A DNA stretch of 11,279 bases from CAWKDC01 sp964383495 (GTDB lineage Bacteria > Pseudomonadota > Gammaproteobacteria > JABCZS01), in contig CAYLHG010000025.1 of assembly GCA_964383495.1 (NCBI GenBank), forward strand, positions 1 through 11,279, written 5' to 3'. Each line of letters opens with the position of its first letter. The stretch's first letter is position 1. Both the position numbers and the translations under genes were made by a program. Under the pieces are notes generated by a model that worked only from the letters and a program-made list of their open reading frames with translations, ran no database searches and was not told where the DNA came from. Shown here in pieces: positions 7,340-11,279 of this stretch.

Positions 7340-7814
7340 TAAAAAAGCGTTAAAAAGTATTGTCTTTTCGCATCCATTACATTGGATTGCCTTTGGATGT
7401 GGTGCGGGCTTAAGCCCTATTGCTCCAGGCACGGTGGGATCTTTGTTGGCCATTCCGTTTATTATGTATTTATCAACATTGCCTACTTGGATTTATTTTG
7501 TTGTCACTTTATTAGTGATTGGCATTGGTACGGTAGCAGCAGGTTGGAGTAGTGCTATTCTGAAAGCGGAGGACCCGAGGGGAATTGTGATTGATGAAAT
7601 AGCGGGCATGTTATTGATGATGTTATTTGTGCCTATTCATCCGTGGAGTTTATTATTAGGTTTTGTATTGTTTCGAATATTTGATATTGCAAAACCTTGG
7701 CCTATTGGTTGGGCTGATAGGCGCGTAAAAGGCGGCGTTGGGATCATGTTGGACGATCTGATCGCAGCTATGTACGCGGCTATGCTATTAGGACTGCTTA
7801 ATCTTCTATTTTAG
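7323..7814 (+). CDS. pgpA: Phosphatidylglycerophosphatase A
   Basis: PgpA is an inner-membrane enzyme that removes phosphate from phosphatidylglycerophosphate to give phosphatidylglycerol. The preferred start is TTG 7323 behind AAGGAG, giving 163 residues; ATG 7293 would add ten residues inside thiL. Family signatures are GLSPIAPGTVGSL (about 28-40), IVIDEIAGM (about 90-98), FRIFDIAKPWPI and GGVGIMLDDLIAA near the end, which carry the acidic metal ligands. Three to four hydrophobic segments surround them. The 5' end overlaps thiL by 17 bases. The 3' end overlaps the convergent minus-strand gene by 17 bases, so there is no room for a separate terminator. Confidence 0.92.
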   Translation: MNTLNDKKALKSIVFSHPLHWIAFGCGAGLSPIAPGTVGSLLAIPFIMYLSTLPTWIYFVVTLLVIGIGTVAAGWSSAILKAEDPRGIVIDEIAGMLLMMLFVPIHPWSLLLGFVLFRIFDIAKPWPIGWADRRVKGGVGIMLDDLIAAMYAAMLLGLLNLLF

Positions 7815-8463
7815 GTTCTTTAGCATTAAACAATGACACGAAATGTTTGATGCATTTTTTCACGACGTGTTTTTGTCCCACAGGCGTAGCGGTACCGTCG
7901 TGATACGTGCCTGTAGCGCGATCACAATTTCTTGCCCATTGTTCAAGCTGCTTAGCATATTGGTGATCTATTTTGCGTTGAGATGCAATTTGTTGCGTGG
8001 GCAATTCTAGGTTTGTATAGGTGTCATCTGAGCCTTCAGCACGGCTTTTACACTGGCTGGCAGCACCGCGCAGCGTTTTTTTCATTTCATCAAAATTGAC
8101 CAAGTCTCTGCATTTTTTTATGTATTGTTTTTCATTTTTTGCATCACTGTCACAGTTTTCAGGCATTTCGCTCTCTTTAAGTGCTTTCAAATCTTGTGCA
8201 TATTTACCTCCTGACGTGGTAGCAGTGGTAGGAGGAGTCTTCGTGGTATTCATCGTGGCAGCAGGTTGACATCCGCACCAGGGCTGCAAAGGCGTTTTGG
8301 CAGTATAATGATTGGGCGCGCGGCATAAAGCTGAGAGTTGTTCATTGCTTAATTTTGGGGCAGCAGGCAGTGTAGGAGGAGCTACTACCGCATACCCAGA
8401 TAGCGCGTACGCTGTGGCAAGTATGGTGCATAACATTTTTATTGAAGATGTTTGAATAGTCAT
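7798..8463 (-). CDS. Secreted protein with eight cysteines, unknown function
   Basis: I do not recognise this family. The start at 8463 is chosen because AGGAGG lies five bases upstream, and because a signal peptide then begins at residue 1. That peptide has a short polar segment, a hydrophobic core at about residues 10-25 ending ALSGYA, and a probable cut after Ala25 or Ala28. There is no lipobox around Cys12. An in-frame start 16 codons upstream lacks such a site. The mature part has a Pro/Ala-rich start, a Thr/Pro linker (about 70-84) and a charged helical C-terminal half. Cysteines fall at 47, 63, 65, 104, 118, 138, 180 and 204, an even number that suits disulfides in the periplasm or outside the cell. 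The gene converges on pgpA and is divergent from the cNMP/CPBP gene. An intracellular bacterium could use such a protein at the host interface, but nothing here proves that. Confidence 0.7.
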   Translation of the reverse strand: MTIQTSSIKMLCTILATAYALSGYAVVAPPTLPAAPKLSNEQLSALCRAPNHYTAKTPLQPWCGCQPAATMNTTKTPPTTATTSGGKYAQDLKALKESEMPENCDSDAKNEKQYIKKCRDLVNFDEMKKTLRGAASQCKSRAEGSDDTYTNLELPTQQIASQRKIDHQYAKQLEQWARNCDRATGTYHDGTATPVGQKHVVKKCIKHFVSLFNAKEPKIED

Positions 8464-8468
8464 GAAAT

Positions 8469-8474
8469 CCTCCT
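8469..8474 (-). promoter_or_regulatory. Consensus Shine-Dalgarno of the secreted protein gene
   Basis: On the minus strand AGGAGG stands five bases before ATG 8463. It is a full match to the anti-Shine-Dalgarno sequence and fixes the start at 8463 rather than at the longer in-frame start. Confidence 0.7.
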
Positions 8475-8513
8475 GTTTTTTAAGTGTGGATGATGAGAAT
8501 GATTTTTGCAAAT

Positions 8514-8531
8514 AATTTGGCTGATCAAATT
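8514..8531. repeat. Inverted repeat in the divergent promoter region
   Basis: AATTTG (8514-8519) and CAAATT (8526-8531) form a 6-6-6 palindrome. Its right arm covers the first two bases of the -35 box of the plus-strand promoter. It lies in the 136-bp gap between two divergent genes, where it could serve as an operator. In AT-rich DNA a 6-bp palindrome can also arise by chance. Confidence 0.35.
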
Positions 8532-8558
8532 GCTCTGTTGGTATTCTATGTCTATACT
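8530..8558 (+). promoter_or_regulatory. Putative promoter of the cNMP/CPBP-histone unit
   Basis: TTGCTC (8530-8535) and TATACT (8553-8558) are separated by 17 bp. The -10 box is 5 of 6 to consensus and the -35 box 3 of 6. Transcription would start near 8565, about 35 bases before the ATG at 8600. Confidence 0.55.
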
Positions 8559-8599
8559 GATGAAGTATCGCGCGACGATGCTCGGTTTAGGGTGCAGGC

Positions 8600-9766
8600 A
8601 TGCAGGAAATCTTAAGCAAACATTCCAGGGAACTGATCGAGAAAAACCCTTTATTTGGTAACTTAACTCCTGAACAAATGGAGGAGTTGCTAGGCTTAAT
8701 GTATGAACAACGCGTTAGCGTGGGTGTCAATGTGGTTCAAGAAGGCGAGCCCGGAGATGCCATCTACATTATTTGCTCGGGGACCGCTGAAGTTCTGAAG
8801 GAAGACGATCATGGGGAATTCCACCATATCGCGTTGCTTAAAAAAGGTGATGTAATTGGGGAAATTTCCCTCATTGATAAGCGCCCTCGCTCAGCCACGG
8901 TGCGAGCCGTGGAAGATATGACACTCGTAGGATTGAATGTTAACGATTTGGAAAAACATTCAAAACCCGAGGTATCATTATCTAACATTTTAAAAGTGAA
9001 CTTTGCGAAGACGCTGAGTCAAAACATCCGCAATTTGAATACTAAAGCAGTTGTGAAGCTGAAGGACCAGCTCAAATATTCTCAAAAACAAGTGATGCTA
9101 GGGCAATACATTTTTCGCCTGATGACTCTCGTTTGTTTATATGTGCTCGGTATGAGTGTTTTTAACGCCTTGGTGCCGCTATCTGCCGGCACCGTTTATT
9201 TATCCATCCCAGTTGTTTTGCTGTTTGGTGTGGCGTTTTACCATTTGTTATCGCGCAGTGGGTTTAGCTCGAAAGCGTTTGGCTGTACGCTCAATGGATG
9301 GGAGTACGCGCTGAAAGACAGTTTATTAATTAGCATCGTTGTCATGATGCCGATGATTTTGCTCGCCAAATTAATTGCGAATGCTACTATGCATTCAATG
9401 GTAGAGGCGCCTGTATTTTTTTATAAAGGGATACTGGGGACGCTAAGCGTGAAAGAGAGAACGTTGTTGCTCGTTGGGTTTGCATTATATGCTCCCGCCA
9501 TCGAGTTTATTGCGCGCGGCGTGTGCCAAACTTCTTTCATGACCTTTTTAAACCACAAGAATCGGCAATGGCAAGCTATTTTATTGGCCGCACTTTTCTT
9601 TAGTTTATCTCACGCAAGTATTTCGGTACTATTGGCGGGGGCCACATTTGTGGTAAGCTTGTTTTGGGGCTGGCTGTATACGCGCCATTCTACATTAATT
9701 GGGGTAATTGTATCGCACTGGTTGTTGACATACTTTGCCATTTTTGTGGTAGGCTTTGATTTTTAA
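8600..9766 (+). CDS. Cyclic-nucleotide-binding domain fused to CPBP-type membrane domain
   Basis: This 388-residue protein has two parts. Residues about 17-125 form a cyclic-nucleotide-binding domain (CRP/PKA-R fold); the phosphate-binding cassette GEISLIDKRPRSATV at 87-101 keeps the Glu and Arg that hold the ribose and phosphate. A charged helical linker (about 130-165) leads into some six to eight membrane segments from residue 170 on. The last part resembles the CPBP (Abi/Rce1-like) intramembrane protease family: IEFIARG at 301-307 for EExxxRG, FSLSH at 334-338 for FxxxH, and HWLLT at 373-377 for HxxxN. The first Glu of motif 1 is Ile301 and the Asn of motif 3 is Thr377, so activity is doubtful. 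The architecture suggests a membrane protein gated by cAMP, cGMP or another ligand. It is followed after 16 bases by the histone gene. Confidence 0.8.
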   Translation: MQEILSKHSRELIEKNPLFGNLTPEQMEELLGLMYEQRVSVGVNVVQEGEPGDAIYIICSGTAEVLKEDDHGEFHHIALLKKGDVIGEISLIDKRPRSATVRAVEDMTLVGLNVNDLEKHSKPEVSLSNILKVNFAKTLSQNIRNLNTKAVVKLKDQLKYSQKQVMLGQYIFRLMTLVCLYVLGMSVFNALVPLSAGTVYLSIPVVLLFGVAFYHLLSRSGFSSKAFGCTLNGWEYALKDSLLISIVVMMPMILLAKLIANATMHSMVEAPVFFYKGILGTLSVKERTLLLVGFALYAPAIEFIARGVCQTSFMTFLNHKNRQWQAILLAALFFSLSHASISVLLAGATFVVSLFWGWLYTRHSTLIGVIVSHWLLTYFAIFVVGFDF

Positions 9767-9770
9767 TCTT

Positions 9771-9776
9771 AAGGAG
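9771..9776 (+). promoter_or_regulatory. Ribosome binding site of the histone gene
   Basis: AAGGAG stands six bases before ATG 9783 and fixes that start. An in-frame ATG at 9756 inside the upstream gene has no such site. Confidence 0.7.
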
Positions 9777-9782
9777 AGAGAG

Positions 9783-9974
9783 ATGAGTGAAGAAATTTTG
9801 GTTGTTGTATCGAAAGTAAAGTCTTATATTAAAGAAAAATCAGATGGAATGAATACCTCTGGTAGCGTGGCAGAAGCTCTCTCCCGTGCTATTTGCCAAA
9901 TGTGCAACAAGGCGATTGAGAATGCTAAGCGCGATGGTCGTAAGACTGTGATGGATAGAGATTTCCAAGAGTAA
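9783..9974 (+). CDS. Single-fold bacterial histone (Bd0055/HBb-like)
   Basis: This 63-residue protein fits a single histone fold: helix 1 about 5-18 (LVVVSKVKSYIKEK), a loop with Asn-Thr-Ser, a long helix 2 about 27-50, then DGRKTVMDRDF. The GRKTV loop and the Arg53-Asp60 pair, seven residues apart, match the loop-2 Arg and helix-3 Asp clamp of archaeal histones (GRKTIKAEDI in HMfB). The short third helix and the KVKxYIKEK start resemble the histone of Bdellovibrio (Bd0055), which is a known chromatin protein. It would be expected to dimerise and bind DNA. A Cys-x-x-Cys at 38 and 41 in helix 2 is unusual. It probably shares a transcript with the cNMP/CPBP gene but has its own strong ribosome binding site, so it could be made in larger amounts. 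Confidence 0.85.
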   Translation: MSEEILVVVSKVKSYIKEKSDGMNTSGSVAEALSRAICQMCNKAIENAKRDGRKTVMDRDFQE

Positions 9975-9995
9975 TAAGCGTAAGTAGTTCGTAAA

Positions 9996-10042
9996 AGGGG
10001 CGCACACTTATCTTGGGCCTTAACCCGGGGTGATGCGCCCTT
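9996..10042 (+). terminator. Long hairpin after the histone gene
   Basis: AGGGGCGCA (9996-10004) pairs with TGCGCCCTT (10034-10042) as nine pairs including one G-U. Inside, CTTGGG (10012-10017) pairs with CCCGGG (10024-10029) around the loop CCTTAA. No T run follows on the plus strand, so this is not a textbook intrinsic terminator. It may stabilise the histone message 3' end, attenuate the downstream gene, or be a small structured RNA. Confidence 0.5.
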
Positions 10043-10068
10043 ACGATAGAGGGTCGTATAAAATTAAA

Positions 10069-10335
10069 ATGCCGCTTTTCCAACGAATCATTTCACTTCT
10101 TGTCTGGGCAGCGATTGCCGTTGCTTTCATAGGCGTCGCTATTTTAGGGATTATCTTTTTTTGGTACGCTTTGATTGTTGGCGTTGTGTTGTTTGTCGTT
10201 GCCAAAGTTTATACGGATTTTCAAACATCGAAGCAAAGCAAGTCTCGCGCACCCTCTGAAGAGCCATGCGAGTCTGGCAAGGTAAAGCGCGGAAATTTTC
10301 GCCAGGGGCGTGGGCGGACGATAGATCATGAGTGA
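10069..10335 (+). CDS. Small membrane protein, unknown function
   Basis: The predicted 88-residue protein has a hydrophobic stretch from about residue 7 to 45 that can form two membrane helices with a tight turn around FFWYA. A hydrophilic tail rich in Lys, Ser and Arg follows, ending GRGRTIDHE. I do not recognise it. The start is uncertain. ATG 10069 has AGAGGG 15 bases upstream, a little far. ATG 10033 would add 12 residues but lies inside the stem of the preceding hairpin with no well-spaced ribosome binding site. It follows the histone gene in the same direction and may be expressed with it. Convergent with the gene at 10431-10955. Confidence 0.6.
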   Translation: MPLFQRIISLLVWAAIAVAFIGVAILGIIFFWYALIVGVVLFVVAKVYTDFQTSKQSKSRAPSEEPCESGKVKRGNFRQGRGRTIDHE

Positions 10336-10346
10336 GGCTTCTTTGA

Positions 10347-10381
10347 TATAAGATAATCTTATACAACGCTATAAGATTATC
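10347..10381. repeat. Three TATAAGAT boxes forming alternative palindromes
   Basis: TATAAGAT occurs at 10347-10354, inverted as ATCTTATA at 10356-10363, and again direct at 10370-10377. The first two make a 17-bp palindrome with a one-base centre. The second and third make a perfect 12-bp inverted repeat (GATAATCTTATA at 10352-10363, TATAAGATTATC at 10370-10381) with a six-base loop. It lies between two convergent genes, so a bidirectional terminator or transcript-end hairpin is possible, though it lacks GC pairs and T runs. A DNA-binding protein site is the alternative. Confidence 0.6.
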
Positions 10382-10382
10382 A

Positions 10383-10402
10383 GGGTTCATTTTGTAAAAC
10401 CC
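10383..10402. repeat. Short inverted repeat next to the TATAAGAT boxes
   Basis: GGGTT (10383-10387) and AACCC (10398-10402) can pair as a 5-bp stem around a 10-base loop. Read on the minus strand it follows the gene ending at 10431 and precedes the larger palindrome, so it may be part of that gene's transcript end. It is too weak to call alone. Confidence 0.25.
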
Positions 10403-10430
10403 TTGCAATTTTATACCAGTATCGATTTGC

Positions 10431-10955
10431 TTATGGCAAAAGACGGGACTCGTTGGATCGAGACTGAGTATCACCTGATAAAGGGGTGTTTTTAGACGGC
10501 ATGCTGGCTACCGCACGGCAGCTCACATAAACGGTCATCAATGCCATCATCAGTAACGTACCATAGATTGCTGCGAATACTGCAATTTCACCAGCGCCTT
10601 CCGGGCCAGGATTGCCTTTCGGTGCGACCCCGGGATTGCTTACAGCCGCAATACCATAAATCGCTACTGCAAAAAGACTGAAAGAGGCAAGGCCAGCGGG
10701 GAGCATGCCTCCTTCAATACACTCTCGATGGCTCGTTTCAAGACCTTTCGCATACCAAGCTCCAGCCATAGTCGCAAGCGCCAGTCCAATCATGGTTCCA
10801 AAAAGCATCATTTCCGTGTCGAGGAAATAAGGACTTTCAGAGGGTTCATAGTAAGGACCGTCCGGAGATTTATTTAGTTTGGGACCCTCAAGAGCCAAAG
10901 CTACTATCGATCCTATGAAAAGAAGGCCTGAGGCGTTGCTATAGTATTGATACAT
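10431..10955 (-). CDS. Four-helix membrane protein, unknown function
   Basis: The 174-residue protein shows four hydrophobic segments at about residues 9-24, 48-69, 86-106 and 123-145. A polar, Pro-rich loop (residues about 24-46) lies after helix 1 and a Gly/Pro-rich loop (SNPGVAPKGNPGPEG) after helix 3. The polar tail is rich in Ser and Arg. I do not recognise the family. The start at ATG 10955 is chosen because GGAG lies seven bases upstream; a TTG at 10973 in the same frame would add six residues. A good promoter lies about 30 bases further upstream, so this is probably a single-gene transcript. Confidence 0.7.
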   Translation of the reverse strand: MYQYYSNASGLLFIGSIVALALEGPKLNKSPDGPYYEPSESPYFLDTEMMLFGTMIGLALATMAGAWYAKGLETSHRECIEGGMLPAGLASFSLFAVAIYGIAAVSNPGVAPKGNPGPEGAGEIAVFAAIYGTLLMMALMTVYVSCRAVASMPSKNTPLSGDTQSRSNESRLLP

Positions 10956-10985
10956 ACCGCTTCTCCAATCCAATTTGATCTAAGC

Positions 10986-11014
10986 ACAATAACATATATA
11001 TCAATATGGGTCAA
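10986..11014 (-). promoter_or_regulatory. Promoter of the four-helix membrane protein gene
   Basis: On the minus strand TTGACC (11009-11014) and TATTGT (10986-10991) are separated by exactly 17 bp, with 5 of 6 and 4 of 6 matches to consensus. A start near 10979 leaves a leader of about 24 bases that contains the GGAG site. The promoter abuts the broken end of the DUF4143 remnant. Confidence 0.6.
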
Positions 11015-11015
11015 T

Positions 11016-11233
11016 TTGTGGTGGAGCGTGGGCCCCTTAATGATTTATGCAAGATACTATTATCGTTCTGCCTCTAGCCAAGAAGTTGATTTCGTTCTTG
11101 AAGGGTCAACAAAACAAGTGATCGGTGTTGATGTAAAAGCCAAATCGAAAGTGGCCGCATCCGCTTTGCAGGGGGGGCGATAAGATATCTAGCTTCCCAT
11201 GAAGCCGCCGCGAGCGGCGAATGGGTAATATAG
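11016..11233 (+). pseudogene. 3' remnant of a DUF4143-type ATPase gene, frameshifted
   Basis: Reading from about 11016, the frame gives LWWSVGPLMIYARYYYRS, then SSQEVDFVLEG and VIGVDVKAKSKV. These match the C-terminal nuclease-like DUF4143 region of AAA-type ATPases of unknown role (pattern yyRt-x-G-x-EVDfvlE, then vgiEvKas). At the run of seven G (11171-11177) the frame goes off and stops at 11181. In the shifted frame from 11177 the expected continuation AIRYLASHEAAASGEWVI follows, up to TAG at 11231. The N-terminal ATPase domain with Walker motifs is missing from the window, and the plus-strand sequence before 11016 belongs to the promoter and start of the neighbouring minus-strand gene. 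It is thus broken twice, by truncation and by frameshift, and surely inactive. Confidence 0.75.
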
Positions 11234-11243
11234 AAAAAGAAAT

Positions 11244-11274
11244 AATTGGGATATGAATAATTGAATTGGGATAT
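11244..11274. repeat. 11-bp direct repeat at the window end
   Basis: AATTGGGATAT occurs at 11244-11254 and 11264-11274, a period of 20 bases, in very AT-rich DNA just after the DUF4143 remnant. The window ends five bases later, so it cannot be seen whether the array continues. Confidence 0.45.
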
Positions 11275-11279
11275 AATTG

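Noticed and set aside
8021..8269. 82-codon hydrophobic plus-strand frame
   Set aside because: It is the antisense shadow of the secreted protein gene, whose start, Shine-Dalgarno and signal peptide are convincing.
8418..8430. Lipoprotein signal around Cys12 of the secreted protein
   Set aside because: The residues before the cysteine (IKML) do not match a lipobox and the hydrophobic core continues after it.
11204..11218. GCCGC/GCGGC hairpin as a terminator
   Set aside because: It falls within the shifted-frame coding remnant of the DUF4143 gene and no T run follows.

Overview
The window looks like chromosomal DNA of a gammaproteobacterium, most plausibly from the Legionellales or a similar host- or protist-associated lineage. 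That placement is inference. It rests on the glyA-nrdR-ribD-ribE-ribB-ribH-nusB-thiL-pgpA order, which is familiar in Coxiella and Legionella relatives, on the AT-rich codon use, and on a fragment of a divergent SecA-like protein of a kind I associate with protists and intracellular gammaproteobacteria.

Left edge (1-1435): a complete one-piece tmRNA gene (ssrA) on the minus strand, with its promoter and a readable 14-residue proteolysis tag. It is followed on the plus strand by the C-terminal helicase half of a SecA-like protein that has lost its front end.

Centre (1436-7814): a tightly packed plus-strand cluster with gaps of 11 bases or fewer, or overlaps. GlyA supplies one-carbon units, NrdR represses ribonucleotide reductase genes, and RibD, RibE, RibB and RibH make riboflavin. 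NusB (antitermination), ThiL (thiamine diphosphate) and PgpA (phosphatidylglycerol) complete it. RibB stands alone here, so the first committed enzyme of riboflavin synthesis, GTP cyclohydrolase II (RibA), must be encoded elsewhere or be absent. No FMN riboswitch is visible.

Right part (7798-10335): a secreted protein with eight cysteines on the minus strand, overlapping the tail of pgpA. Across a short promoter region with a palindrome, it is divergent from a membrane protein that fuses a cyclic-nucleotide-binding domain to a CPBP (Abi/Rce1-like) domain with a degenerate active site. Sixteen bases later comes a 63-residue single-fold bacterial histone with its own strong ribosome binding site. 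A long hairpin and a small membrane protein follow. The pairing of a nucleotide sensor/CPBP protein with a histone is the most novel-looking unit here.

Right edge (10336-11279): an intergenic region carrying three copies of an AT-rich octamer that form alternative palindromes, then an unrecognised four-helix membrane protein on the minus strand with a clear promoter. Last is the frameshifted 3' remnant of a DUF4143-type ATPase gene, followed by a short direct repeat at the window end. The tmRNA/SecA-like edge and this right edge show gene decay; the central cluster looks intact.
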